This document shows, piece after piece, positions 6,350 through 15,100 of a stretch of DNA of 20,766 nt. A program made the position numbers and the translations under genes. This DNA is from Desulfobacteraceae bacterium UBA5616 (GTDB lineage Bacteria > Desulfobacterota > Desulfobacteria > Desulfobacterales > UBA5616), in contig DIKO01000106.1 of assembly GCA_002423615.1 (NCBI GenBank), positions 21,032 to 41,797 on the forward strand, read 5' to 3'. The notes beneath the pieces are model-generated. The model was not told the origin of the DNA, searched no databases, and saw only the letters and a list, made by a program, of their open reading frames with translations. The number at the start of each line of letters is the position of its first letter. Position 1 is the first letter of the stretch.

Positions 6350-8971
6350 ATGACGCTTAAAATCACCCCCATGTTGACCCAGTACCTTTCCATCAAAAAG
6401 GAGCATCCCGATGCTGTTCTTTTCTATCGGATGGGTGATTTTTATGAAATGTTTTTCGAGGATGCCGAGATCGCTTCAAGAATTTTAGAAATTACGTTGA
6501 CCTCCAGAAATAAAAACGACAATGTCCCCGTCCCCATGTGCGGTGTTCCTTACAGGGCTGCGAAGGGATATATCGCACGCCTCATTGAGAACGGGATGAA
6601 AGTGGCCGTCTGCGATCAGGTCGAAGATCCGGCCCAGGCCAAAGGGCTCGTCAGACGGGAAGTCGTCCGTGTGGTCACCCCGGGAATGATTCTGGAAGAC
6701 GAGTTTCTCGACGAAAGGACAAACAACTTCATTCTTTCGTTATGCTGCATAGAGGATATTGTAGGGATTTCATCCCTCGATGTTTCCACCGGTGGTTTCC
6801 GTCTGACCGAATCCAAAAATCAGGCGATGATCGTGGATGAAATGCAACGAATTTCTCCCAGTGAAATCCTGCTCCCCGATGTACCGGAAAACCATCTCTT
6901 TGTTTCCGTAATCCTCAAGAAGTTTCCCGAGACCTTTATCGGCCGCCTGGAGGGGGATGCCTTTGAATATGAAAGAAGCCGGAAAAAATTGCTGGATCAT
7001 TTCAAAACCCTTTCCCTCGAGGGGTTCGGCTGCGAAGGATTAAAGGCCGGTGTAGGCGCCGCAGGGGCGCTTCTTCAGTATGTCCGCCAAACCCAGAAGC
7101 AGGATCTCGCGCATTTAAAAGGGATCGAGACCTATTTTCTGGACCGCTTCCTTCTTGTCGACGAAAATAGTTGCAGAAACCTGGAGCTGGTTCAGAACCT
7201 TCGCTCGGGTTCCAGGCAGGGGACCCTTTTAAACATCATGGACCGCTCGGTTACGGCCATGGGCGGCAGGTTGATGAAAAACTGGCTGAGATACCCCCTG
7301 GTGGAAGGTCCATTGATAGAATCGAGGCTTGACGCCGTGACCGAGGCTGTTGCGGCAATGCCGGTGACCCGGGACATCAGGGATTGTTTGAAGTCCGTGC
7401 ATGATCTTTCCCGCTTGTCCGGAAAGATCGCCATGGGACATTCAAACGCGCGGGACATGCTGGCCTTGGAGCGTTCCCTTGAGATATTGCCCCTCATCAA
7501 GACGTTGCTGGGGAATTTTTCGTCGGCGTTGTATGCCTGGAAAATCGATATTGAACCCTTGAATGAACTTAAGGAGTTTCTCCGGTGTTCCATCCGGGAA
7601 GACGCGCCGGCTGTCATCAATGAGGGGGGAATGATCAAACCCGGGTTCAATCCCGAGCTGGATGAATTGATCGATATCAGCGGAAATGCCAAAGGATGGC
7701 TGGCCAGAATGGAAACCGAACAAAAACTGGCCACCGGCATCAATTCATTAAAAGTCCGATACAATAAGGTTTTCGGTTATTACATCGAGATACCCAGAAC
7801 CCATTCTAATTCGGTCCCTGAAACCTTTGTCCGCAAACAGACTCTGGTCAATGCGGAACGCTACATTACGGAGGAGCTTAAAGAATTTGAAACCAAAGCC
7901 CTTTCCGCCGAAGACCGAAGGATGACGCTGGAGTACGCGATTTTTAACGAAATCCGCGAACGGGTCATGGCCCATAACCGATCCATTCAGGAAACGGCCG
8001 AATTTATAGCAGTCGTGGACTGCCTTCTGGCACTGGCTGAAACAGCCGACCGGAATGATTACCACCGTCCCCGGATTACCACCGACGGCAGGATCATGAT
8101 CGAAGACGGGAGGCACCCGGTCATTGAAAAAATGATTGAAGGGGAGCGTTTCGTCCCCAATTCCATCGTCATGGACAATGAAGAGAACCAGGTCCTGATG
8201 ATTACCGGGCCGAACATGGCCGGAAAATCCACCATTTTACGGCAGGTCGCGCTGACCGTGCTGATGGCCCAGATGGGGTCTTTTGTTCCGGCGAAAAAAG
8301 CGTCCATCGGCATTATCGACCGGATTTTTACCCGGGTGGGTGCTCTGGACAACCTGTCCGCCGGTCAGAGCACTTTCATGGTGGAAATGCAGGAAACAGC
8401 CGGCATCCTCAATTGCGCGACACGGCACAGTCTGGTGATCATGGACGAAATCGGCAGGGGCACAAGCACTTTCGACGGCCTGAGCATCGCCTGGGCTGTT
8501 GCAGCCTATTTACATGATTTGCACGGCTGCGGGGTAAAAACCCTGTTCGCCACCCACTACCATCAACTGACCGATCTCTCCAGGGTCAGAAAAAGAGTCA
8601 AGAATTTCCATGTGGCGGTTAAGGAATGGAACGATGAAATTATTTTCCTGAGAAAACTGGCTGAGGGAGGGACAAGCCGGAGTTACGGCATTCAGGTGGC
8701 CAGGCTGGCCGGCATCCCCGATCCCGTGATCCGGCACGCAAAAAAAGTGCTGTATCGAATCGAAAATGAAGAACATGTGACCAATGACATTGAATTTCCC
8801 AAAACCGGAAAACCCGGTTCAAACAGACATCAGGTTCAACTGTCGTTGTTTAATAAACCCGAGAGCGTTATTCTGGATGCGTTGAAAACGATCGATATTT
8901 CACAAATGACGCCCATGGATGCGATGAATTGCCTGAATGATATCGTTGAGAAGACCAAAAGCCTTCAATGA
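6350..8971 (+). CDS. mutS: DNA mismatch repair protein MutS
   Basis: 873 aa, full family length. It recognises base mismatches and small loops and recruits MutL. The mismatch-contacting Phe-x-Glu is GDFYEMF (F31, E33). Domain order fits MutS1: mismatch-binding, connector, core/lever (RSVTAMGGRLMKNWLRYPL), clamp (KVRYNKVFGYYIEIPRTH), then the ABC-type ATPase with Walker A GPNMAGKST (620-628), Walker B LVIMDEIGRGTSTFDG (D699, E700) and the switch-like ATHYH. Near the C-terminus, QLSLF (830-834) matches the beta-clamp-binding pentapeptide. ATG 6350 is the first start after an in-frame stop at 6341 and matches the family N-terminus (TPMLTQYL), although no clear Shine-Dalgarno precedes it. No mutL is in the window. 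No frameshift or missing key residue seen. Confidence 0.98.
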   Translation: MTLKITPMLTQYLSIKKEHPDAVLFYRMGDFYEMFFEDAEIASRILEITLTSRNKNDNVPVPMCGVPYRAAKGYIARLIENGMKVAVCDQVEDPAQAKGLVRREVVRVVTPGMILEDEFLDERTNNFILSLCCIEDIVGISSLDVSTGGFRLTESKNQAMIVDEMQRISPSEILLPDVPENHLFVSVILKKFPETFIGRLEGDAFEYERSRKKLLDHFKTLSLEGFGCEGLKAGVGAAGALLQYVRQTQKQDLAHLKGIETYFLDRFLLVDENSCRNLELVQNLRSGSRQGTLLNIMDRSVTAMGGRLMKNWLRYPLVEGPLIESRLDAVTEAVAAMPVTRDIRDCLKSVHDLSRLSGKIAMGHSNARDMLALERSLEILPLIKTLLGNFSSALYAWKIDIEPLNELKEFLRCSIREDAPAVINEGGMIKPGFNPELDELIDISGNAKGWLARMETEQKLATGINSLKVRYNKVFGYYIEIPRTHSNSVPETFVRKQTLVNAERYITEELKEFETKALSAEDRRMTLEYAIFNEIRERVMAHNRSIQETAEFIAVVDCLLALAETADRNDYHRPRITTDGRIMIEDGRHPVIEKMIEGERFVPNSIVMDNEENQVLMITGPNMAGKSTILRQVALTVLMAQMGSFVPAKKASIGIIDRIFTRVGALDNLSAGQSTFMVEMQETAGILNCATRHSLVIMDEIGRGTSTFDGLSIAWAVAAYLHDLHGCGVKTLFATHYHQLTDLSRVRKRVKNFHVAVKEWNDEIIFLRKLAEGGTSRSYGIQVARLAGIPDPVIRHAKKVLYRIENEEHVTNDIEFPKTGKPGSNRHQVQLSLFNKPESVILDALKTIDISQMTPMDAMNCLNDIVEKTKSLQ

Positions 8972-8999
8972 AAACGGCGCATAGAAAATTACGGACGTG

Positions 9000-11045
9000 A
9001 TGAAAACCCTCTGGATACTCAAAACACCTAGGATGTTCATAACCCTGGCCGCTGTTTTCCTGGTTCTGGTTTCGGCAGGAATATCCTCGGGGAAGACGGC
9101 AAAAGATCAGTATGTGGAGGCGGAGGGGCGTTATAAAAAGCTCCGGAACAATGCGGAAATGCAGAAACACCGGGACCATTGGATCGATTGCGTCAAGGAG
9201 TTTCAAGCTGTTTATCAAATGGAACCCAACGGCCCGTGGGCTGCGGCCGCCCTGTACATGTCGGGTGATTTGTATCGGCAGATGTATCTGAAATTTTCCC
9301 ACAGGGAGGATAAGAAAGAAGCTCTGGATGCCTTTGAGCGTATCATCAAGCGCTATCCCAAGAGCCGGTACCGGGATACGGCATTGAACGGGATCAGCGC
9401 CGTATCCGCTCTGAAAGCGTCGGGCAAGGTCCGGATCTCATCCTCACCGGATGTGGATGACGAGGCCAGAACTAAATTTCAGACAGCCAAAAATTGTTAC
9501 GATCAGCTCAAGGCAAGCCCCGAGAAACAAAAATATCGAAGTTACTGGTTCAACTGCCTCGAAAAATTCGATGCCGTATACCGTCATGACACCAGCGGTC
9601 CCTGGGCCGCCGCCGGTTTGTACAGGACGGGGGTGTTGTATGAAGAATTATCGGGTATTTCTTACAGGGACGACGACCGCGAAAAGGCCCTTGAGATTTA
9701 TCAAATGGTGATTTCGGATTATCCCCAGAGCCAGTACCGTCAAAAGGCCGTGGACATGAGGGATCGACTCTGTAAATCCCATCCAGGATGCGAAACCACG
9801 GAATCGACGGCCTCGGATACGGGTTCATATCCTGTTCCACCCGCAGGTGAAGATTATCGGCAGAAAGAACAGGGTCCCAACCGCTTGTCCAGTGAAAAGG
9901 CGGAAATCAGGGAAATCAGATGCTGGTCCAATCCGAGTTATACCCGGATAGTTGTGGATGCGGACCGGAAGGTGACCTATGAACCCCATTTGCTCAAAGA
10001 GGATCCTTCCAACAACAAGCCGCGGCGATTATACCTGGATCTGGGGGACAGCGTGCTGGGAAAGGGCATCAAAACAGCCATCCCCGTTGACGACAACCTG
10101 TTAAGCGGGATCCGGGCCGGTCAGTTCACCAACGAACTGGTGAGGGTGGTCATTGATATCAAATCGTTTGAATCGTACAAGATATTTCATCTGCAGGAGC
10201 CTTTCCGCATCGTGATCGACGTGTGGGGTGTAGCCCAGAAAAAACCGGTAACCGCATTTAAACCAAAGGACCCCGGCAAAAAAGGAAAAGTCCCCTCCAG
10301 TGCCCTGGCAAAACAGCTTGCCCTGGGTGTCAGCAGAATTGTGATCGACCCGGGTCACGGCGGGAAGGATCCCGGGGCCATGGGCTACCAGAGATCCGTG
10401 CTCGAGAAAGATATCACCCTTCAAATCGCCCGGAAACTTTCGAAGAAGATTAAGGAGAATCTGGGCTGCGAAGTACTTCTCACCCGGGAAAGGGATAAAT
10501 ATATTTCACTTGAGGCGAGGACGGCCTTTGCCAATACGCAGAATGCGGATCTGTTCGTATCCATCCATGCCAATGCCCACGAAAGCCGGAATGTATATGG
10601 CCTGGAAACGTTCTTTCTCAATCTGGCAACCGATGATGATGCCATCCGTTTGGCGGCCCGTGAAAATGCGACATCCACAAAGAATATCAGCGATCTTCAT
10701 TCCATCCTGTCCGATCTTATGCAGAATGCCAAGATCAATGAATCCAGCAGACTTGCCGCCAGCGTCCAGGATGCCATGTTCCGCGGCCTGAAAAACCAAT
10801 ACTCCCATGTCAAGGACAATGGGGTCAAGCAGGCGCCGTTCTATGTTCTATTAGGCGCCCAGATGCCCTCGATTCTCATTGAAACGTCCTTTATCAGCAA
10901 TCCCCGGGAATGCAAGCGCCTGTCCGATTCCCAGTATCAGGAACATATCTGCGATGCCATCGCCAAAGGCATCATGCAATACGTCAAAGAGATAAGCCCC
11001 GGCAAAATCTCAACTTTAAAGCGAAAAAATGGAACAACCGGTTGA
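9000..11045 (+). CDS. N-acetylmuramoyl-L-alanine amidase (AmiC-type) with duplicated helical repeat
   Basis: 681 aa from ATG 9000 (a GTG at 8997 is also possible). An N-terminal signal peptide or anchor spans residues 1-30. Residues about 38-122 and 160-244 are two copies of one TPR-like unit, sharing a Y..L core, W..C...F.AVY, GPWAAA.LY and a closing YP.S.YR; their GPW motifs lie 122 residues apart (78 and 200). An AMIN domain follows (about 300-415, IREIRCWSNPSYTRIVVD to PFRIVIDVWG), then Amidase_3 from about 446. Zinc ligands are H453 (DPGHGGKDPGA), E469 (LEKDI) and H523 (SIHANA); the catalytic Glu is E628 (LIETSFISN). It cleaves the amide bond between MurNAc and the stem peptide, in the periplasm, with AMIN targeting it to peptidoglycan or the division site. 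It is 28 bases after mutS. Activity is well supported; the repeats' role is unknown. Confidence 0.93.
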   Translation: MKTLWILKTPRMFITLAAVFLVLVSAGISSGKTAKDQYVEAEGRYKKLRNNAEMQKHRDHWIDCVKEFQAVYQMEPNGPWAAAALYMSGDLYRQMYLKFSHREDKKEALDAFERIIKRYPKSRYRDTALNGISAVSALKASGKVRISSSPDVDDEARTKFQTAKNCYDQLKASPEKQKYRSYWFNCLEKFDAVYRHDTSGPWAAAGLYRTGVLYEELSGISYRDDDREKALEIYQMVISDYPQSQYRQKAVDMRDRLCKSHPGCETTESTASDTGSYPVPPAGEDYRQKEQGPNRLSSEKAEIREIRCWSNPSYTRIVVDADRKVTYEPHLLKEDPSNNKPRRLYLDLGDSVLGKGIKTAIPVDDNLLSGIRAGQFTNELVRVVIDIKSFESYKIFHLQEPFRIVIDVWGVAQKKPVTAFKPKDPGKKGKVPSSALAKQLALGVSRIVIDPGHGGKDPGAMGYQRSVLEKDITLQIARKLSKKIKENLGCEVLLTRERDKYISLEARTAFANTQNADLFVSIHANAHESRNVYGLETFFLNLATDDDAIRLAARENATSTKNISDLHSILSDLMQNAKINESSRLAASVQDAMFRGLKNQYSHVKDNGVKQAPFYVLLGAQMPSILIETSFISNPRECKRLSDSQYQEHICDAIAKGIMQYVKEISPGKISTLKRKNGTTG

Positions 11046-11117
11046 CGACACGGGCCTTGAAATGATACATGCCCATCGAATTTCATGAACCCCAACAAAA
11101 AGACCGGAGGGTAGACA

Positions 11118-11909
11118 ATGACCTACAACAATCTTCTTTTTTCAGTTGAGAACCGGATCGGCCTGATCACCTTCAATCGTCCAAAGGCGTTAAACGCCTT
11201 GAATTCAGAGCTTCTCGGTGAATTGGGCGATGTACTGACCGTCGTCATGAACGATGAAGGCATTAAGGTGCTGATCCTTACCGGCGCCGGGGAAAAGGCC
11301 TTTGTGGCCGGTGCGGATATCACCGAACTGGCCCGGTTCAATTCCCTTGAAGCCATGCTTTTCGGAAAAAAGGGACAATCCGTAATCAACAGGCTTCAGG
11401 AATTGCCGATACCGGTCATCGCTGCGGTAAACGGTTTCGCCCTGGGCGGTGGGAATGAAATCGCACTGTCATCGGACTTCATCTACGCCTCGACCAACGC
11501 CAAATTCGGATTTCCCGAAATCAACCTCGGGTTGATTCCGGGTTTCGGCGGCACGCAGCGGGGTCCGCGGTCCATCGGTATGGGAATGGCCAAGGAGTTG
11601 ATTTTTACCGGCAGGATGGTATCCGCGGAAGAAGCCGCCGCCATGGGAATGGTCAACAGGGTATGTTCTTCCGAAACCTTGATGGAAGAAGTCTATAAAA
11701 CAGCCCAAGCCATTGCCGAAAAGGGCGTGGTATCCCTCAGAGCCGCCAAAAAAGCAGTTAATAACGGCATGAACGTTGACCTGGCCAATGGTTGCGAAAT
11801 CGAGCTGAACGAATTTGCCCTTTGCTTTGCTTCACAGGATTCCAAGGAAGGCACGGCGGCATTTCTGGAAAAAAGAAAACCTCAATTTAAAGGCGGATTT
11901 AAGGGATAA
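11118..11909 (+). CDS. enoyl-CoA hydratase/isomerase (crotonase family)
   Basis: 263 aa; GGAGGGT seven bases upstream of ATG 11118 is a strong ribosome-binding site. The crotonase fold is evident: ITFNRPKALNALN near the start, AFVAGADI (oxyanion-hole loop, about 61-68), NGFALGGGNEIAL with E114 and FGFPEINLGLIPGFGGTQ with E134. These two glutamates correspond to the catalytic pair (E144, E164 in the rat enzyme), so it should hydrate trans-2-enoyl-CoA to 3-hydroxyacyl-CoA. A small deviation is GTQRGPR where GTQRLPR is usual. It precedes the phenylacetate-CoA ligase by 43 bases and appears to open the CoA-ester/transport block. Broad-range or crotonyl-CoA hydratase is likeliest; the natural substrate cannot be fixed from sequence. 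Confidence 0.93.
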   Translation: MTYNNLLFSVENRIGLITFNRPKALNALNSELLGELGDVLTVVMNDEGIKVLILTGAGEKAFVAGADITELARFNSLEAMLFGKKGQSVINRLQELPIPVIAAVNGFALGGGNEIALSSDFIYASTNAKFGFPEINLGLIPGFGGTQRGPRSIGMGMAKELIFTGRMVSAEEAAAMGMVNRVCSSETLMEEVYKTAQAIAEKGVVSLRAAKKAVNNGMNVDLANGCEIELNEFALCFASQDSKEGTAAFLEKRKPQFKGGFKG

Positions 11910-11952
11910 CCCTTAATTATATAGATGATTCATCGAACTGGAGGATTCCCCA

Positions 11953-13254
11953 ATGATTCTCGATATCGGCTTTGAAACCATGCCGAGGGAGGACCTTGAA
12001 GACATTCAGGTAAGAAGGCTTCAAGCCACCGTTGAGCGCGCCTATTACAATGTGCCTTTTTACAGGGCAAACTTCGAAAAAAGCGGCGTAAAACCGGACA
12101 TCATCAAGTCTATGGACGATTTAAAGCGACTGCCCTTCACCACGAAGGCGGACCTGCGGGATAATTATCCCTTCGGCATGTTTGCGGTACCCATGGACAA
12201 TGTCGTCCGGATTCATGCTTCCTCCGGTACCACGGGCAAACCCACTGTGGTCGGGTATACGGCAAGGGACATCAAAACATGGGCGGAGTTGATGGCTCGC
12301 GCCCTGTCTGCGGGGGGCGCAGGACGTGGCGATATCATCCATAACGCATACGGTTATGGGTTGTTTACAGGCGGTTTGGGTGTTCATTACGGTGCCGAAA
12401 AACTCGGTGCTTCGGTGATTCCGGTTTCCGGTGGTAACACCAAACGGCAGATCGTTTTGATGAAAGATTTCGGCCCTACCATTCTGACTTCCACCCCGTC
12501 GTATGCGCTCCATCTTGCCGAGGTGGCCGAGGAGGTCGGGGAGTCTTTCAAAAATTTTAAATTTAAATTCGGAATTTTCGGTGCCGAACCCTGGTCCGAA
12601 AAAATGCGAACGGAACTGGAAGAAAAACTTTACCTATCGGCCGTGGATATTTACGGGTTAAGCGAGGTCATGGGACCCGGTGTGGCCATGGAATGCCATG
12701 AAGCCAAAAAGGGCCTGCATATTTTCGAAGACCATTTTATTCCGGAAATCATTAACCCGGAAACCGGAGAAGTGCTTCCCTATGGGGAAACCGGAGAGCT
12801 GGTCTTTACTTCCATCACCAAGGAGGCTTTTCCGGTCATTCGTTACCGGACCCGCGATATCACTTCGCTCAATCCCGAGCCCTGCATTTGCGGCCGAACC
12901 CACGTACGAATGAACAAGGTGAGCGGTCGGAGCGACGATATGCTGATTATTCGGGGCGTGAATGTATTTCCCTCCCAGATTGAAAGCGTCCTGATGGGTT
13001 TTGAAGGCGTGGCGCCCCATTACCAGCTGATTGTCGATCGTATCGACAATCTGGACGTATTGTCGGTTTTGGTGGAGGTCGGAGAAAAGCTTTTTTCCGA
13101 TGAAGTCAAGATCCTTCAGGACGAGGCCAAAAAGATTTCTAAAAACATAAAGGATTATCTGGGGGTATCCGCCAAGGTGACTTTGGTGGAATCCAAAAGC
13201 ATCGCCCGGAGTGAAGGAAAGGCCGTACGAGTTGTTGACAACCGGAAAATTTAG
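11953..13254 (+). CDS. paaK: phenylacetate-CoA ligase (PaaK family)
   Basis: 433 aa, typical PaaK length. ATG 11953 is preceded by GGAGG with an eight-base spacer. The adenylate-forming signature is SSGTTGKP (residues 90-97), then YGLSEVMGPG (A5-like), YRTRDIT (A7-like) and a C-terminal ARSEGKAVRVVD in which K423 is the catalytic lysine. The enzyme activates phenylacetate (or a related arylacetate) as the AMP mixed anhydride and transfers it to CoA in the cytoplasm. Cysteines in the Pro-Cys-Cys-Gly-like EPCICGRTH stretch are also common in this family. It sits between a crotonase and a tandem-ACT gene, and upstream of a Liv ABC importer. This is consistent with uptake and activation of aromatic acids or aromatic-amino-acid products. 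Family is firm. Homologues named PaaK in anaerobes may use other aryl or indole acids. Confidence 0.94.
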   Translation: MILDIGFETMPREDLEDIQVRRLQATVERAYYNVPFYRANFEKSGVKPDIIKSMDDLKRLPFTTKADLRDNYPFGMFAVPMDNVVRIHASSGTTGKPTVVGYTARDIKTWAELMARALSAGGAGRGDIIHNAYGYGLFTGGLGVHYGAEKLGASVIPVSGGNTKRQIVLMKDFGPTILTSTPSYALHLAEVAEEVGESFKNFKFKFGIFGAEPWSEKMRTELEEKLYLSAVDIYGLSEVMGPGVAMECHEAKKGLHIFEDHFIPEIINPETGEVLPYGETGELVFTSITKEAFPVIRYRTRDITSLNPEPCICGRTHVRMNKVSGRSDDMLIIRGVNVFPSQIESVLMGFEGVAPHYQLIVDRIDNLDVLSVLVEVGEKLFSDEVKILQDEAKKISKNIKDYLGVSAKVTLVESKSIARSEGKAVRVVDNRKI

Positions 13255-13293
13255 GATCTAAAACAATAAATCGATTCCGTCAGGGAGGACGAC

Positions 13294-13725
13294 ATGCGAG
13301 TTGAACAGATTTCCGTTTTTTTGGAGAACAAGGCCGGCCGCCTTGCAGAGGTCACCGGCATTTTAAGTGATGCCAATGTCAACATCAGGGCCCTGAGCGT
13401 CGCCGACACCTCTGATTTCGGTGTACTGCGACTAATCGTCGACGACAACGCCAAAGCGGAAAGGGTGCTGAAGGAAAACGGTTTCAGCGTCGGAAAGACC
13501 AGTGTCGTTGCCGTCGAGGTGGAAGATAAACCCGGCGGCCTTCACCGGATCCTCTCCATATTAACCATGGCCGGCATCAATGTGGAATACATGTACTCCC
13601 TGGTCGTTCAGAGAAACGGCCACTCGGTGCTGGTATTTCGATTCGACAATATCGACGGTGCCGTGTCACTTCTCAAGGAAAACGGAATTACCGTTGTCGA
13701 CGGAAGCAAGGTTCAATCCATGTAA
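13294..13725 (+). CDS. tandem ACT-domain protein
   Basis: 143 aa composed of two ACT domains and little else: residues about 1-68 (QISVFLENKAGRLAEVTGIL, NVNIRALSVAD) and about 70-140 (VVAVEVEDKPGGLHRILSIL, INVEYMYSLV). Each opens with beta1, then the conserved (K/D)-x-G-x-L turn that forms the ligand-binding edge of ACT domains. There is no catalytic domain. ACT domains bind small molecules, most often amino acids, to regulate enzymes. GGGAGG eight bases upstream gives a strong ribosome-binding site, and the gene is 39 bases after paaK. Stand-alone ACT proteins beside PaaK and indolepyruvate oxidoreductase genes are a recurrent arrangement in anaerobes. Probable role: sensing an aromatic or branched-chain amino acid and modulating PaaK or the transporter; this is inference. 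Confidence 0.9.
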   Translation: MRVEQISVFLENKAGRLAEVTGILSDANVNIRALSVADTSDFGVLRLIVDDNAKAERVLKENGFSVGKTSVVAVEVEDKPGGLHRILSILTMAGINVEYMYSLVVQRNGHSVLVFRFDNIDGAVSLLKENGITVVDGSKVQSM

Positions 13726-13753
13726 AATCCCGGCGCGGATGTTCTCAGTCCGG

Positions 13754-13784
13754 CTTGAAGCAGGATTATCCTGAAGGGTTCAAG
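13754..13784 (+). other. nested inverted repeat upstream of livK
   Basis: CTTGAA (13754-13759) pairs with TTCAAG (13779-13784), enclosing a second perfect pair, CAGGAT/ATCCTG (13761-13766 and 13768-13773). The result is an 11-bp two-part stem with an asymmetric 1/5 internal loop. It lies in the 129-base gap between the ACT gene and livK. No T-run follows, so it is not a classical intrinsic terminator. It could be an mRNA-processing or stabilising hairpin or a protein operator. Confidence 0.5.
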
Positions 13785-13840
13785 ATCCAAAGGGGAATAG
13801 CCCCGATCGGTATCACCACCAACGACCCCAATTAACAACA

Positions 13841-13846
13841 AGGAGG
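13841..13846 (+). promoter_or_regulatory. consensus Shine-Dalgarno of livK
   Basis: AGGAGG eight bases before ATG 13855, the strongest ribosome-binding site in the window. It fits a periplasmic binding protein that must be made in large excess over its membrane partners, and contrasts with livH, which has none. Confidence 0.75.
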
Positions 13847-13854
13847 AAGAAGGC

Positions 13855-15030
13855 ATGAGATTATCAAAGCTGTTCATTGTCGTATCAATCTGTTTGATCG
13901 GTTCGGGATGGGCGATGACCCCGGCCATTGCGGCGGGTGAAAAGGAAGCCTATAAGGTCGGAGCGGTATTTTCGGTAACCGGCCGCGCTTCATTCCTCGG
14001 AGATCCGGAAAAGAAAACCGTGGAGATGGTGGCGGAGGAAATCAACAAAGCCGGTGGAATCAACGGTCATCCCCTGGAAGTGATTGTATATGATGATGAA
14101 GGTGATGCCACCAAATGCAATCTGGCGGTAAAGAAACTCATCACCAAGGACAAGGTTTGTGCAGTGATGGGTCCGTCTGTAAGTGGAAACTCTATTGCCG
14201 TCATTCCAGTTGTAGAAGAAAATGAGGTCCCCCTCGTCAGCTGCGCGGCCAGCTACAAGATCGTCACCAATGAAGAGACGGGGAAGCCGTTTAAATGGGT
14301 CTTTAAAACCCCTCAATCGGACAGCCTGGCAGTTGATTCCATTTATACCCACATGAAGAAAAAGGGTATCAGCAAGATCGCCATCCTCAGCGATACCACG
14401 GGGTACGGTGCCAGCGGTCGTGAAGAATTGGTCAGAATGGCAAAAGATTTCGGGTTAGAGATTGTGGCCGATGAAACCTATGGTCCCAAGGATACGGACA
14501 TGATGGCCCAGTTGACCAAGATTAAAGGCAAGGCGCCTCAGGCCGTGGTGAACTGGTCCATCGGTCCCACTCAGGTAACGATTCTCCGGAATTTTAAAGA
14601 TCTGGCCATGACCGGTATCATTTTCTACCAAAGCCATGGATTCGGCAGCCGGGAAAACATTAAACTCGCCGCCGGCGCCGCCGAAGGCGTGTTCTGCCCC
14701 CTTGGTGCCTGCAACATCGCGGAATTATTGCCCGACACCCATCCTCAAAAAGCCGTCGCCATGCAATATATGAATAGTTACGCCGCAAAATACAAGGAGC
14801 CTTTAAGCTCTTTCGGCGGTCATGGCTGGGACGCCCTGTATCTGGTGGTTGATGCTCTAAAAGCAGTGGGATGCGACAAGGCAGCCATTCGGGACCATAT
14901 TGAAAAAAGAAAAGGATTCGTCGGGCAGCATGGGGTTTTTAATTTCAGCCCCGACGATCACAACGGACTCGGGAATGATGCTTTCAGCATGGTGGTCGTA
15001 AAAGACGGCGACTGGGCACTTGCCGACTGA
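13855..15030 (+). CDS. livK: branched-chain-type amino acid ABC transporter, periplasmic binding protein
   Basis: 391 aa. A Sec signal peptide spans residues 1 to about 26 (MRLSK, hydrophobic core, cleavage near AIA-A). The mature part is a type I periplasmic binding protein (Peripla_BP_6): YKVGAVFSVTGRASFLGDP, EEINKAGGINGHPLEVIVYDDE, AVMGPSVSGNS, the hinge-region segment AILSDTTGYGASG and the GHGWDALYLVVDALK stretch. It captures the substrate in the periplasm and delivers it to LivHM. The family takes leucine/isoleucine/valine, but also urea, amides, benzoate-type aromatics and dicarboxylates. Linkage to phenylacetate-CoA ligase argues for an aromatic or aryl-acid substrate. Position 129 bases after the ACT gene, with a stem-loop and a very strong ribosome-binding site, suggests differential expression. 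Family is certain; ligand unknown. Confidence 0.92.
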   Translation: MRLSKLFIVVSICLIGSGWAMTPAIAAGEKEAYKVGAVFSVTGRASFLGDPEKKTVEMVAEEINKAGGINGHPLEVIVYDDEGDATKCNLAVKKLITKDKVCAVMGPSVSGNSIAVIPVVEENEVPLVSCAASYKIVTNEETGKPFKWVFKTPQSDSLAVDSIYTHMKKKGISKIAILSDTTGYGASGREELVRMAKDFGLEIVADETYGPKDTDMMAQLTKIKGKAPQAVVNWSIGPTQVTILRNFKDLAMTGIIFYQSHGFGSRENIKLAAGAAEGVFCPLGACNIAELLPDTHPQKAVAMQYMNSYAAKYKEPLSSFGGHGWDALYLVVDALKAVGCDKAAIRDHIEKRKGFVGQHGVFNFSPDDHNGLGNDAFSMVVVKDGDWALAD

Positions 15031-15100
15031 ACCGGCATAACCGTAAATTAAAGCCATGGCGGCCTGATACCCTCCATCGCTGGTTATCAACGATATTTTT

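Noticed and set aside
6340..6364. TTGAAA...TTAAAAT near the mutS start as a promoter
   Set aside because: The -10-like element falls inside mutS codons, which would put transcription start downstream of the start codon that the family alignment supports.
7192..7764. Open frame of 190 codons on the minus strand within mutS
   Set aside because: Antisense to conserved MutS core sequence; Ser/Leu-rich translation without domain character, so a shadow of the sense gene.
11035..11044. Perfect 10-bp palindrome CAACCGGTTG at the end of the amidase gene
   Set aside because: It is coding sequence spanning the last codons and stop with no second copy nearby; no sign of an operator or attachment site.
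15084..15100. TATC-AAC-GATA followed by TTTTT before livH, resembling an intrinsic terminator
   Set aside because: The stem is only four base pairs, A/T-rich and just ahead of the start codon, far too weak to terminate between livK and livH.
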